From Cristatella mucedo (Eukaryota; Bryozoa; Phylactolaemata; Cristatellidae): a stretch of 64,000 bases of DNA. The notes beneath the pieces are model-generated. The model was not told the DNA's origin, ran no database searches, and worked only from the letters and a program-made list of their open reading frames with translations. The translations under genes were made by a program, and so were the position numbers. How positions within the stretch are numbered: the first letter of the stretch is position 1; every line of letters starts with the position of its first letter. Of this stretch, positions 20,360 through 33,296 are shown in pieces. Where the stretch lies: positions 4,753,501 through 4,817,500 of the forward strand of contig WPIO01000019.1 of assembly GCA_009760855.2 (NCBI GenBank), read 5' to 3'.

Positions 20360-21765
20360 AATGGACTAATCTCCCTCTTGCCGATGTGATTGCCAAGCAC
20401 AATCTAGGCTTTCACTTCTATGTGGATGACACTCAGTCGTACCTTTGCTTTGATCCCTCCCAGCCTTCGAGAGCACCGAATTCTTTCAACTCCCTTGCTG
20501 CATGTATTGATGACATCCGCACATGGATGTCATCAAATTTTCTTAAATTAAATGATACAACTAACTTACTAGTTATTTTAAAACCAAGCGTGATTCAGAA
20601 ATTGGAAAGGCTAACGCTCAAAATTGGCTCTGCCAGCATATCTCCTCTGGAATCTGCACGAAACCTGGGTGTCATGTTCCAAAGTGACCTTTTGTTAGAC
20701 GACCACATCAGCTTTGCAGTCAAGTCTGCCCACTTTCAGCAACAAATCATAGTTAGAATTTGTGCTTTTTTAGATAAGGATATCACATCTAAGTTGGTCC
20801 ATGCATTTGTGACATCCCGTCTTGACTTCTGTAACTCACTGCTTGCTGGCCTACCGGCATGTGCGATCAGGCGCTTACAGCTGGTGCAAAACTCTGCAGC
20901 TAGGCTTGTCTGTCGTGAGCGTTGCAGTTGCCACACCACACTACTTCTCACCGACCTGCACTGGGTACCAGTCAAGCAATGGATTGACTTCAAGGTTTTG
21001 TCGCTCACTTTTAGGTCACTTCATTCTTTGGCTCCGGCCTATCTCTCAGATCTACTCCTCTACCAGGCCAAGCATCGTACCACCCGCTTTTCGGAATCTA
21101 ACAGTTTACCAACATCCGTGCAAACCTCAAATCCTTTGGAGATCGTGCATTTAGTTTGTATGCTCCCAAAGCCTGGAGCTCACCCGACATGCGTCACAAC
21201 ATCCCCTGACTTGACCACATTTAAATATAACTTAAAAACTCACCTACTTAGGATAGCATTTAGTGGGTCCATGTGATTCGTCCCTGTGCTTATGCGTGCT
21301 GACACTGTGCATGCTGCCACTAACGACATTTGCATGCTGACCCTGTGCATGTCACCCTTAACCATATTATTCATGTTTTTTTATCAAGCATGATGCCACT
21401 CACCATTCAATTGTGTTTCCTTTGCAGCAAATGTAAAGCACCCAAAGCATCAAATTGTTTATTCTCAAGTAACACTTCGCACTCCCAGCGAGAGAGCCCG
21501 TACTGCTCCGCCGTGCGTTTACTTCCCCACAGCCCTTCTCCTCCCTATCCGTCGCAACTCTCCGCACCCAAGGTCCGGCAGCTATAATTACTCGACGCGC
21601 AGCAGCTCCTCTTTTGTACACCCAACTGGCAAGCCGCAGAGGAGAGCCGGTCGTTGCAACAGCCACAACAACCAAGCCGGCAGCCGCTAATTATAACTAT
21701 AGCGCCTAGAAAGAGATTTGAGTTCTCCGATGGCGCTTTATCAAGTGTATTATTATTATTATGGT
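20360..21765 (+). mobile_element. LINE-A RT copy with 3' UTR and tail
   Basis: The plus-strand frame ending at 21276 encodes LPLADVIAKHNLGFHFYVDD (a variant FYVDD catalytic box), CFDPSQPS, and the full C-terminal region to LLRIAFSGSM. Small internal deletions and frameshifts change it near 21110. About 50 codons before 20360 in the same open frame do not match the LINE. The 3' UTR is split by a foreign insertion at about 21440-21695 and resumes with GCCTAGAAAGAGATTTGAG and an ATT tail at 21750-21763. Confidence 0.88.
21440..21695. mobile_element. ~255-bp insertion inside LINE-A 3' UTR
   Basis: In other copies GCAAATGTAAAGCTCC runs straight into TAGAAAGAGATT. Here about 255 bp of GC-rich DNA of unknown family separates the two. 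Near its end are two related pieces, GGCAGCTATAATTACTCG and GGCAGCCGCTAATTATAACT. Its nature (MITE, SINE or filler) is not known. Confidence 0.5.
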
Positions 21766-21769
21766 CTAA

Positions 21770-23000
21770 ATTACCAACTCTGATTTAACTCTTGACTTAT
21801 TGTGTCAATGTATGGGCGCTCTTTTGATTGCTGCCGTGCTTTGGTACCGGCGGCATACATACGGGCGACGAGGCAGCGTCTGCCAACCGTTAGCCGTGTT
21901 TCGATGAGCCAGGCTTCACCGAGACATCTATCACGCATCGGCAAGAACTAGGATCCTTTACGCGCTGCGCTTGTGGTAAGTTCAGAAGCCACTACAGCGA
22001 AATCCTAATACTTGGTATTAAAATTCGGGAAAATTGTGGCGGACCTTAGCAGTCATCTTTCGCTGGTCTCTCTGCTTGTGACTAAATTGGTGAGCATCTT
22101 GTCTGAAGCATGCCTTTTTGTCTATCTGAAAAGGTGCACAACTTTCGCTCCTCGTGAAATTGGGTGCCTCACAGCTGAACTGGTTCCTTACTCTGCCAAA
22201 ATTTGAGATTCACAACACCTGCTGAACTTCGAGGAATGAAAGAACAGTGGTTGATAAAAACATAACCGGATAGCCTTGATAGCACTCAAGTACGGGTAAT
22301 GCTGAGATGACTAAGAAGCAGGGCTAAGGCGCGCCAATGACGGTAACACTGCAATGAACCTACTGCAGTTGCTTTCCGATACGGCGACCAATGTAGCACT
22401 GGCGAACTCTTTCGTTGACGCTCCGTGCAGTGAAATCGGGAAACTCGATACTCAACTTGGGAAGTAGAATTAATAGTTTTACTCGAAAGCATGGAAATGG
22501 CTGCTGGTATCTTGCAGGTAGGTATCTGCTAACCTAGCCTCAATTGGAGACGTGAGGAACGAAGTGGCCATTCCTCCTGAGCCGATCGTCGCCGCTACGG
22601 AAACTGTGGCTCTTGTAAATTGCTCCGAGATTGCTACTGTACAAAGTTCCGATTTAAATGGCTACTGCTCTACTGCTGGTCAGCCTGCGTTACTACTTTC
22701 TGATCGTGTTTCTGATGATTTGTGCACAATAATTCGTGTGAAATCCATTACCCATCATTACCTGCCAGATGAGGAAGCGTGTTTTGGCAGTGTTCAGTGT
22801 GGTAGCACTATTTTATTGCATATGCCTATGTTTTATGGTGACGTAGAAGACTGATTGCCTATCTCGCGAGTGCAAAGTTTTGATGGTTACTATTCACATT
22901 TTCGTCGAATTAGGGGATACATTTTTTCGATGACTGCTATATTTACCTGCCCACTTCTATGGCGATTCAACGAATATTTGAAGTTGGTAATGCAATTCCG
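21770..23000. other. Unassigned, with one unrecognised 100-codon frame
   Basis: The frame at 22552-22854 (plus) encodes a protein with VAATETVALVNCSEIATVQ and ends YGDVED. It starts with GTG rather than ATG and follows a CTTGCAG-type acceptor-like site. I do not recognise it. It may be retroelement 5' sequence, since a LINE-A fragment follows. Confidence 0.3.
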
Positions 23001-23004
23001 ATAT

Positions 23005-23545
23005 CTTCATGCCTTCTCGCCTAGCTGCACTGGCTCACAGTCAAGCATCGCATTGACTTCAAGGTTATGTCAATTACCTTTAGGTCTCTTCATTCTTTGG
23101 CTCCAGCCTACCTATCAGATCTACCCCCTCACCTGGCTAAGCATCACACCAGTCGCTTTTCGGAATCTAATTGTTTACATTTGGAGACCGTGCCTTTAGT
23201 TTGTATGCTCCCAAATCCTGGAACTCACTTCCGACTTGCTTCACGACATCTTCTGACTTGTCCACATTTAAAAGCAAACTAGCGCATCTATTAATTAGAA
23301 TGTTTAGTGGATCCATGTAATTCGTCCTTAACGTGCTCCTTCTCGCCGACACTGCATGCTGCGACTAACAAAATTTGCATGCTGACCCTGTGCATGTCAC
23401 CCCTAACCATGCTATGTTTGTTGTCATCGAGCATGCTACTACTAACCATTCGATCTTGTTTCATTTGTAGCAAATTTAAAGTACCTAGTAAGAAATTGAG
23501 TTCTTTGAGGGCACTATACCAAATGTTTTATTATTACCATTCATG
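23005..23545 (+). mobile_element. LINE-A 3' fragment
   Basis: Encodes pieces of ORF2 in two frames (HSLAPAYLSDLPPHLAKHHT and LPLGLFILWLQPTYQ). The 3' UTR follows, then the hairpin AGAAATTGAGTTCTTT and a TTATTATTACC tail. It is heavily mutated. Confidence 0.8.
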
Positions 23546-24024
23546 CACCTGCACGTCAACTAACTTAGTATGGCTAAGACCATTCTACAATAGCGGAGTC
23601 GATTTTTTAAAATAGCACATGATTTGAACGTCCTGTTCATATTCACAGTAACTTAAATGTCCAGTCCCTTTCAAAATTCTCAGTGGGTGTATGCTCTGCT
23701 AAGAGGTCTACTGAATGCAGCCTGGCATACCCTTTAGACTGCTGAATTGAATGCGAGGCATCTCAGACTCGATTGCTGAGTCGATGCATGAGTTGAACCT
23801 GATAACTCGCCGTCGAAATCGCTTTTTCAAAAGCGCGTAGAGGTTTGTTCATCATTATTTCGTGTGCAATAATCACGATCGAGTTGTGAGATGTTTTCAA
23901 ATATCTATTGAGATAAGGCTGAAGCCAAAGGGGTTCAAAGCCTGTATCCATCCCAAAGAAATTATGCTGAAGGCCAGGAAAGCCAAGGGTTTAAGGGATA
24001 CATAACAGAAATAATTAGAATATA

Positions 24025-24172
24025 ATGTAATTCATTTGCATAGTGCCCCAAGAGAACACAATCTCTATTCAGGCGCTTCACAAATGCCTCGGGACTTGAG
24101 CCCACGACCTCAGTCCGACCTTGATCGGGGCGAGCGCCTTAAGCGCGGGACCAACGCAGCTCGGCAATAACG
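24025..24172 (-). mobile_element. SINE-I
   Basis: Minus-strand SINE-I: tail ATTCATTTGCATAGTGCCCC, hairpin AGAGAACACAATCTCT, then B-box (GGGACTTGAGCCC) and A-box regions reading toward 24172. Confidence 0.8.
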
Positions 24173-24177
24173 AGTCT

Positions 24178-24650
24178 TATGTATAGCGCCCTATAAGAAT
24201 TAAATCTCTTTAAAGACAGGTTGCAAGAGAAGCAATAGCCAAGAATTACAAGTTATCATTCAGACAAGCAAGCAAAAGCACATTGATATTATGCTAAGAC
24301 GATAATGCGAATGCATACCCAGTAAGAAACACTCAGGGCCGCTGCTTATTTGGACACGTGGTTAGTGGCGTCGGCTGAATGACAGGTAAGTATTCAAAGC
24401 ACAAACAAGCAAACAAAAATTCACTGCAGCACAGGAAAATCTCAGTGAAGCAGATGCGTCTTTAGCTGCGAGTTAAATGGCGCACATGTCAATTCCGTCG
24501 TTGACAGCAGCCAGAAGCGTGATCCAGACTTTCGGTGAGTACGAGGTGACTATCAAAAATGGACTTCAATTTTCTGCGGAACGGCGAGACGACTGGAAGA
24601 AGAGGAGCGGGTGTGGAGAGAGTACACTAGAGGAGCAGGGAGGTCGGACA
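24178..24650 (-). mobile_element. Diverged L2-type LINE 3' fragment
   Basis: The minus strand begins with an L2-type tail (GCGCCCTATAAGAATTAAAT on plus). Further in it encodes YSPKVWITLLAAVND, which resembles the SYAPKAWNSLP motif of LINE ORF2. It may be a third L2 lineage. Confidence 0.4.
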
Positions 24651-24659
24651 GGTAGGTAG

Positions 24660-27110
24660 ATTGGTGCAAGAGAAGCTGCTAGAGAAATCCTGAATCAGGG
24701 ACACAAGCATTAGCTACAGTCGTCAGTCGATCGTTGCCATCGCTGTGCTGCTTCCTTCGCTTACCGCCTGTTTGACCTCTTTCAAATATTGAGACTGTGT
24801 CGTTGCTAGAGATCTTCCTTGATAGACTGTGAAATTTTTATGCACCGAGAAAGTAGCCGACGACGCTTATAATGCATGTATATTTAAATTCCTAGAGGGT
24901 TTTCTTTTCAGGCAGCGACTAATCAGCGTTTCCCGATGAAATGTCACAAGTCGTCGAACGGAAATTAAGTCGTAATTTGTTACACCAAGCGTAAGTATGT
25001 TTCGATACCCAAGACTTGGTTCTTGAGCTTCTACCTTCTGTGTACCGGTGTTTCTGCACTAAGCAATTTAAAGCAACTCGTGCCCAGAACTCATTCATCA
25101 GAAATAAGTAAGGTGCAGTACTTGTTTGGGCACTAAAGTTTAAGATTGAAGCAATTTAATTGCTTCTAAATGCTTTGTGAAAATTCCAATGCAGTCAAAT
25201 AATTTTTAGCATGAAAATATCAGCTTATGTAAAATTCATTGTTCATCCGGTAAACACTTGTGGTTTCCGTCGAATGTTTCGAAGGACTACTCTAGTATTC
25301 GTAATGCTGGTGGAATATCTGCGGGTTGGTGGTAGACTTTAAAAATGACTACTGACTTTAAGGAGCTTGTGATTTTCCATTCAAACTAGGATGAGGGTTA
25401 TGACCCGGTAAGGCTTTTTAAAAGAATAATTATTTGACAGAGCAAGCAGGAGGGAGAGGGGGAGGGGAGCTGGCTTAATTTACTGAGAGGAGAAGTAGGA
25501 AGCCTATTGAAAGGTTAGTTTTTGCCTCAGCCTAATTTGGCGTGCGCGGTGCTCTGGTCTACTCTATAGTGAGTATTCCAGTTAGGCGGTTTCCAAAATC
25601 TGAAGGTGGACGATGTAGTCCAAAATTTATTCTCTCGATTGGTATTTCACTCTCTTTTTAAGAGCCAGCATACGTTAACATAACTATGGCAGCTCGAACT
25701 GCTGTGAACACCGTCCTGAAATTGCCAAAGAGAGCTTGATCTCTATACAAGGGGTAGCCGTATAATATCACAAAAAGGCCATTAAAGTAACGGAGCATTA
25801 CGAAGAAGTCAAAGTTTGCATATGCCGAGATATTTGCTGTAATGAACCTGCAAGTAGAGTCTTCAATGTAGCCTTGAAGCCTGAACTAATTTTTCCCCTA
25901 AAACATTGTGTCCAGTCAACCCCGAAGACACCTAGCCGAGCCGGTTTCTTAGCAGCACTCACGGGTTAGCCGTGTCTTTTGGGAGACCCAGGTTTTTTAG
26001 TGTCTGGATTTTGGGCCCTGAGAGCCCTGGTCCTGGTTGTAATCGTATGGACGGTAGAATTCCATTCTTAGTCGTAACGTAACCAGGATGCTCTGCATAC
26101 AGCTAACATGTGATACCTGGAGTCAATGGAGCACGGCGGTGCTCTAAATTTGCTGCAATCATGACAGTGTCGGTGCAATTCATGACCTGCTAATACGCTA
26201 CTAATAATAATCTTTCATCAAAAAGGAGCTTCATTTTTCTAATTATGCGCGTCCTGCAAAACAAAATTACTAGAAGTGAAACCGCTGCTCCGCTCGAAGT
26301 CAGTGAAGTTGCTTTAACAATGGCTGTCGGCGTCGAATTGTTTGCTTCTAATGTCCAGTCATGTTGCAAACTCAAAAAGAGATTGCAGCTATCTCTCTAA
26401 ATAGCCATCGATAACCGAGTAACTGGCCGTATAAGGGACTTTGAAATCACGAAACAGAAAAGTGAAATAAGCTTTTCATAAACCATGGTTTATTAAAGTT
26501 GCAATGTTTGAAAGGTTTTTTGAGTTTCTACAAAATTAATTTGTGTCAAAAGTATGGAAAATAAGCACAGAGAGTAACTTTTAGAAATGTTTGCTCGGCT
26601 TGCTTAAAAGTGAGCTACAATTTCTTACGAAAGCATTTGATTAAACTATCACAGAAAAACATGCCCACATATTACTATGCTTTTATTTTACGCAATATTA
26701 GCATTCGATACAAAGATTTAATTTTTTCAAAGCATATTAGACATCTCCTGTGCAGTACATGAAGAACAAATCTTAAGGGTGGTGCGGCTACCAAATTTGA
26801 CGAAGCAAAGGTCTTCTTTAAATATAAATAAGCTTGCGCTCATGTCGGATGTGTATTTCTACTTGTTTGCTGCTTATTCACAAAACTGCTTAGCTACGGT
26901 GCAGGAGAAAACTGTAAAATGTTTAGGTGAGTGGGATGTCAGACTGCATATAAAAATTTAAGAAATGTAGACAGACACAATGGAAAAATGATATCTTTAT
27001 CTACATTCGTTAAATCAATGACCCGTGTTTCTGCCTGTAGACCGTTAGCATCGACTTACAGAAACTGTGAAAAGTTAGTGAAAGATAAGAATAATTTAAC
27101 CCACTAAGCA
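24660..27110. other. Unassigned AT-richer intergenic DNA
   Basis: I see no gene or repeat family here. Open frames are at most 62 codons. Confidence 0.4.
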
Positions 27111-27114
27111 GGCC

Positions 27115-27504
27115 CACTGCCCAGGATTTCTGCGAGTAGACCAAATCCTCACTAACGATGACCCTCAGCCGCACAGCAGCACCAAAATCACAGGTCACAC
27201 CTTCACCCATGCTCTTTTTTAAAATTGTACCGAACGCGAGCTACGTTGGTTTTTCTTTAGATTTCTGATATATTACTTGAAGCGATTATTTGAAAGTTGA
27301 GATCTTATACACTGCCCAGGATTTCTGCGAGTAGACCAAATCCTCACTAACGATGACCCTCAGCCGCACAGCAGCACCAAAATCACAGGTCACACCTTCA
27401 CCCATGCTCTTTTTTAAAATTGTACCGAACGCGAGCTACGTTGGTTTTTCTTTAGATTTCTGATATATTACTTGAAGCGATTATTTGAAAGTTGAGATCT
27501 TATA
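27115..27504. repeat. Exact 195-bp tandem duplication
   Basis: 27115-27309 and 27310-27504 read identically by eye over all 195 bases, with no spacer. The rest of the locus is single copy. This is either a very young duplication or an assembly artefact. Confidence 0.95.
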
Positions 27505-27599
27505 AAGACCTGGTTGGCGTCGACCACGAAATGGAATGATCGTCAAATGAAAAACCAACAAAGTGGTAAAGCAAAAGGATGACACACATGTAAAGCTTT

Positions 27600-28900
27600 G
27601 ACAGGCGCCACGGGAGAGTAACCGACTGGCGCCACTAGCTCTGCAGCATACGGTGTTCGTATTGCGAAAAGCAAAGCGACGAGGGAGGAGCGGTACCTAC
27701 CCCTTGAGTGGGACGGTCAAGGTTGCGGATAGAACGCAGCGAAAGAGACGAGCGCGAGGAAAAGTGCCCGCATCAATAGCTTCAAGTATCTTCAAGCAGG
27801 ATGCGCGTGAAAGCAGGGCTGAAGTAGAATCTAGCGAGCGCGGAGCCGTCACGATCGCTGGCGGCTACCGTTGGCTAGCCATTACGGAGACGATGCGAGC
27901 TCGCTCACTTCTAAAGCATGCTGCCTTAGGCGCGCCATCAAAGGGGCACACAAGGTCGTCAAAATGCGCTACGCAGATCTGCCTGGCCACAGGCACTTCG
28001 GCGTCCTGCGAATGCATTTCCTTCGCGATTGAGAAGCAGGACTGAGGCTCGTTAGCATAGCATGGCGCGAGTGGCGGCGCCTGCACCGCTGCTCTGCATC
28101 CACAGCTGGAAGTGGACAGGTGGTCGTGGAATTACCAGCAGGTGCTCTGCATGGCCTGCCGGCGATCGTTCGTTTCATAGCCAGCCGCAGCTGGGAATGA
28201 GATCTCTCGTATGCTTCGTATGCCGCATATTCAAATCGGCCCTAAACTCTGGGCGCTTGCCGGGCTCCCTCCTCTCTTCCTTGCGCCATTGTGCGCCGTT
28301 TTCCCCGCCTCTTTACGTTGACCGTGGAGTACGGATGTGACCATGGAGTACGTGGAGTACGGAGGTGCGTGCAGAACAGTGAGGGAGCGGCAAGCGGCAT
28401 CCGAGTGAGCAAGAGGCAGCTCAGCGAAAGGAAATCGAACGAGGCCGAAGCTGACTGGAGTTTGCGAGACTGAAGCGGAAAGCGAGCTGTCTGCATCGGT
28501 CAAATACTGGAAATGTGGTCATGCGCCAGACGCCCGGGAAAGAGTACCGGTACTTGGAATGGGCTAAGCGAACGGCATCCGTCATCGACGTGATCTATTA
28601 GTACGAACCTTGACAAGTCACCAGCAAACTTTAGCGCTCAGACGTGCCGCCACAGGCAGCTCGAGCTCACCGGGGCAGTGCATGGAAAAGGTCGAATCTT
28701 TTCAGCGACGAAGCGTTTCTCTTCGAGGCAAATACGTTGTTGGCATCGCGACTGCTCAGAGCCCCAGGCCACAGGAGTTTCTCGACCACGGCTTGTTTGG
28801 AAGTATCCCAAAGAGGCTAAAAGCAACCCGCTATCTTATATGTGGACATATATACCTGCATTGGCTCTTTTTCTTTCAGTGAACTAGTCATACGGAAAAA
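27600..28900. other. GC- and CpG-richer block, unassigned
   Basis: A CpG-richer block with overlapping open frames on both strands, the largest being 27653-28045 plus (130 codons, basic, KRRGRSG near the start, non-ATG start). None matches a family I know. It could be a promoter or CpG island for an unseen gene. Confidence 0.3.
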
Positions 28901-29075
28901 CTTGCAAGGAGGTCGGCCATCCAAACGAAGATGATACAATTCCCCCACAGGTTTCGTGTACGGCCTTTTTATTTCTTTTAAATTTAAGATTTCTCAGGTT
29001 AAATGACGTGCAACCATCAAGTTCTATACACTACAATGCAGGGTTCGGTAGCGCAAAAAGACGAAGCCCATCACG

Positions 29076-29160
29076 CAGCGATTACGTAACACCCCGCAAC
29101 TACGTAACACCCCACAATTACATAATGCCCCGTGATTACGTAATGTCCCCGCAATTGCGG
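29076..29160. repeat. ~19-bp TACGTA-bearing tandem repeat
   Basis: About four to five imperfect copies of a unit like GATTACGTAACACCCCGCAA, each centred on the palindromic TACGTA or a one-base variant of it. Confidence 0.75.
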
Positions 29161-30104
29161 GATGACTATAACCCTTGAGGTAGGCTGACTGCTTTTGATT
29201 GTTGCGTGCTAGCTAGTATGCTGCGTCTCCTGTGCATATGACGATAAAACTTAGGACACCTTATGAATTGATTTGTGATTACTAAGTTATCTGATATTGC
29301 AACCTCATACAGTACATGACAGCAGAGCTCGAAGCTGAATCTAGATTACGAACTATGAGCTTTGCCGCTGAGTTGAAACTAAGCCATTTATGAAATAGCC
29401 ACGATAAGCTGAGGCTTGTGAACAGCGCCACGTTTGATTATGTACGAGGTTATTGCATGACTAATGATCCGGCCATCGTATAAGGCGTGGGCTACACAGC
29501 AGTCGCTCTGTTGAAGCAGCGGTCTGCCGGTCTGTGAGTCCTAGCGCTGAGCGTGAGTTGCTGTAAGACTGTTAGCGAGTCGTTCGGAAGTCACCTTTCG
29601 CATCAGCTGTAAGATAGAGGTTATTCTTGAGTTTTTTCTAATAAATCGTGCCGTTGTTATCGTTGTGTGCAGAATACCGAGCGCCGTGTTGTTACCGTCC
29701 GCGTATTTCGAGCTTCTGGTCTGTGCACATTGCACGCGTTGTAGCGTACCCGAACTGGTAAGGGTTTTGCGGTCTTAACCCATTAAAAGCGTGCAGTTGG
29801 AGTATCGACGGTTAAAGAAAAGCAAAAAAACCACTCCGGCAATCGTAAGCTCAGATATCTAATGTCGCAATGGAAAAGCGCAGGAAAACGCCTTCAGCAG
29901 CCATTTAGTCCTCATCGATTACATTGAGGAGCAAGGTCGCATGAGATCGAGTTAGTGAAACGGAGAATCTAGGCAGCACCTTTAAGGAAAAGTGTGGCAG
30001 AAATACGGAAGTTCTGCCCAATGTATACTCGGCATTAGCAGTAGCAATTTTAATAATAAAGAATTTAATTATAATAAGCACCTCACGAACTACCTGCACA
30101 GACA

Positions 30105-30947
30105 CAGCATATGAGCCCGATGGCGGTGACCCGGGTTACCGAATTTCCGCCAGTAAAATTGCAATTAATTATATATTTTGCGGATAGCTGCTCTAAAAAA
30201 CTACATTATTTTGAAGTCGAAAACGCCGTTGAACTGATTCAGGAGCAGCGCCGTCAGAATCAAGTCGAAGCAATCTGAAGAACTATGTGCGCAAGAGCTC
30301 AATGAAAAATGCACGCTATGGCTGGCTACAGTGGCGATATAAAAGATGTTAGCAATGATGTTCTTAACAATGCAATCAAACTGGTGAGCAAGTTCGTGGA
30401 AGCATTTCCCGGAAACTTCATTGCCACCCGCTGGTCTGAAAAGAATATGCAGGAGGTCCGGAATCGCGGCACCAGTGGTCGGCAGGGTAGTAGCGCTGAT
30501 AGTGAAGGCGAAGATCCTGACAAATATTGGCGCGCCATTGTCGGCGGCATCCGATATAGTGCAGACTCGTGGCAGAAAAAAAAGAGCATCGGCGCCGAAG
30601 GCTGCTCCGATCGTGCAGATACGCTCTGTGGGGCGCCCGAAGAAGGCACCAGCGGTTGTCCCAAATCAGCCATCAATCTTGAGCAATTTCTTTAATAAGT
30701 AGGCTCAATTTTCGTGATGCAGCCCAGGATCCTTGCTTTGGATCCGGTTAGCCCTTGCGAACTTGCGCAATAAAAATTATCGTTTTCGAAATCACTGTCT
30801 TTCTCTTGACGAATAGAACCTGACGAGCCCAACGTTTTTAGCCTATTTGCATATAGTTTGGACCAATATTCAGGTATTTATCGCAGTCCGCGCGCGCAGC
30901 CGGGTTACCGTGGTGACCCGGGTTACCACCATCGGGCTGAAATGCTG
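30105..30947. mobile_element. DNA transposon-like element with ~36-bp terminal inverted repeats
   Basis: The left end begins CAGCATATGAGCCCGATGG and the right end, read on the other strand, begins CAGCATTTCAGCCCGATGG. The match continues through a GGTGACCCGGGTTACC-type palindrome, giving about 31 of 36 matching bases. A second CCGGGTTACC copy lies just inside the right end. The interior carries an AT-hook-type ORF and an AATAAA at 30769. No DDE catalytic region and no clear target-site duplication are visible. Confidence 0.65.
30421..30702 (+). pseudogene. Putative remnant ORF of the TIR element (AT-hook-like)
   Basis: This frame ends with RGRKKRASAPKAAPIVQIRS, then VGRPKKAPAVV and QPSILSNFFNK before a stop. 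GRPKK resembles an AT-hook, so DNA binding is plausible. An AATAAA follows 67 bp downstream. An overlapping frame (30309-30695, first codon TTG) is also open and encodes NAIKLVSKFVEAFPGNFIA, so a frameshift or lost intron between the two is possible. The 30421 start codon in this frame is not ATG. I cannot assign a transposase family. Confidence 0.4.
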
Positions 30948-30949
30948 GG

Positions 30950-33290
30950 AGTGTTTAGTTTCACTTTCAATGTAAGGTCAGGGTGTGCCTGGTGCCAATC
31001 GACAGAAAACGGCAGGCGTTGATGGCTTCGTCTCCGGAGGATTTAAGAGAGGATAGAGGCATCGTTAAGCGACAGCAGTCAGAGTTGGCTGTGCAAGAGA
31101 AAGCTCATGCAGCAAGTATTTCAAATAGGCAAGGCTGTTCGCAGCAGTCATTGTTGAAGTGTCCATGCGAGGTGCATGCTGAGAGTCCCTTATGCAGAAA
31201 TGCCAGGGAGCCATACCCAAGTTACCATTCTGAAGTTTTCCCAAGGAAAGAATTATTAGGGACATTTTATTGAATTTTCAGTGCCGTATGGATATCAAAA
31301 TTTGTTGTATCGAAGATCCCGCAGCGGACTTGTCATCGTAGGACCACTCCGACGCGAGATAGCAAATCTCCCTTTTCTGCTACTAGGGCAAGCAGGACGT
31401 TCCAGCGCTTGCATGGCACTGCAGCGTTGAACAGTTAGTCGGGTAGGTCGCGCAATTCCTGAGGCGTGCAATTTCGCGGCTAGGAAGACCGCTAGGAGTA
31501 ACTTTAAGCTTGAGATCGCATACGAACCCTAGAGAGTCGCGCAATAAATCCATCAGATCAATCTGGTCAGAGCGAGGGACGTGGGCTGGATTGCAGAAAC
31601 CACTAAGCTAAACAAAATCTTCAAGCACCTCAAGTCTCAAGAGTGGGCAGATTCGTCATTGCAACAGCGAGACGTCTTTACAGTGTCAGAACGGCAGGCT
31701 GCGGAAGCGGTGAGCAATGTATCACAACCAATTAGTCAAGCAAGAACGTTTGCGTGCTAATTGAAGCTCTACTGCGGCATTTAGTGAGGCTCGAGTCTCT
31801 AAGCGGCGAGAGCAAAAGACAACTCAGACGCACTTCAGGTTCCATCAAAATTTTGCGTTATCATTCTTCAGCGAAAATAAAACATTCTCCGTCAAAACTA
31901 ACTGTTTGAAATTCCAGTATTTCGCTAATTTTGTGTGTGAACCCATTAAAATGTTTCTCAAAGGAAACTCGATGATGATTAACACAAATGAAAAAGGTTG
32001 ATCGTCGCAGAATTAATTACGCGATGGTATTTTGTAGATGACGTAATATATGTACTGATGAGCAAGAACGGTGGTGATGCTGTGCCTAAGCAATAAGAAA
32101 AAGCGAAAAAAGTACTGATTAATTGGGCTATGGAAGTGTCTCACTGCCAAAATTTGACATTCAAAAGGGGAATAGTGGGATAAAAATGTTCGTATTTGCT
32201 GTGCAGAACCAAACCAGTATTAAAGCATTTTGCGTGAAAGCATCGTACCGAATTACTTGCGCGAACTTAGAATCAATGTTCATTCCACAGAGTTCGCGAG
32301 GGAGTTCTGGAAACTCAGCAGAAAACAGCAGCATTTGAAACTTATTAGCCTTTTGAGTGTGAATACTTGGAAGGAAGGCGGTGACTAGCGATTGCTGAAG
32401 CAAAATTTAGTGCCGTAATTATAAGAACATCGCTAATAATCGGTCTGCTGAGAGTAATGCTGATTGATATCTCTACGAGGCTGGGGCTTTAGTGAGGAGA
32501 ACCCACAGCAGATGCTGTAAACTTAGCAGATGTCGACTGATAAGGGCGATGAGCTAGGCTAATTAGGCAGTCCATTAGCTTTTCGCCGACATCGCGTTTA
32601 CGCAGAGTCCTTGGACCATAAACGATTATAAAGCTTGACAGGCTATAGGCTTATAAAGGGCTATGAGCATAAAAAAAGCTTATTCAAAGAGTGGCCTCAG
32701 CATTCCAGCAGCTTGAGCTAATTGCATTCCAGCAGTTTGAGCACTCCTCTCTGGAAGCCTGCGAGCCATTCGTCCGGCAGGGGCTACCCAGATTTTGGAG
32801 GGGGGAAGAGGCATGCTGGGTACGTGCACCAACGATGGCGCTCCTGCTAGCGGATTGCTTTGCGGATGAGAAGGGCTGAAACCCAGACGAGCCACCATCC
32901 CTTCGCCTAAGGGTCGCGTCTTCGTCTAGGAAACGAAGAGACCGATGGGTCCCGCGTGTGGATTCGTTAATAGCCTCGTTCTTGGCCCCGCTCTCAATTC
33001 TGTAATGAACTGGTGACTCTTCTGGATGTTAGCTAGCGAATGAATCCCCTGCCATCAGATACAAGGGAGTTTTAACGCATTCAGCTTAGTTTGAGGAGGA
33101 CCAGCCACGCCCCTTCAGCCAGACCAAAGGGGAGTCTAGGTCCCCTCCCTACATGCTAGCTGAAGACCGACCTGGCGGCGGCGCACAGCAGAACTCCAGC
33201 AGGCTGAAGCATCGCCCAGCACGGTCCTTAGCATCCTGTGAGCGCGACCATGACCACCGGATTTAGAGGAGGGCAATAAAGAAGGCCAAC
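30950..33290. other. Unassigned intergenic DNA
   Basis: Only short overlapping frames are found (30983-31273 plus is 96 codons and unrecognised). No repeat family was identified. Confidence 0.35.
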
Positions 33291-33296
33291 TAATTA

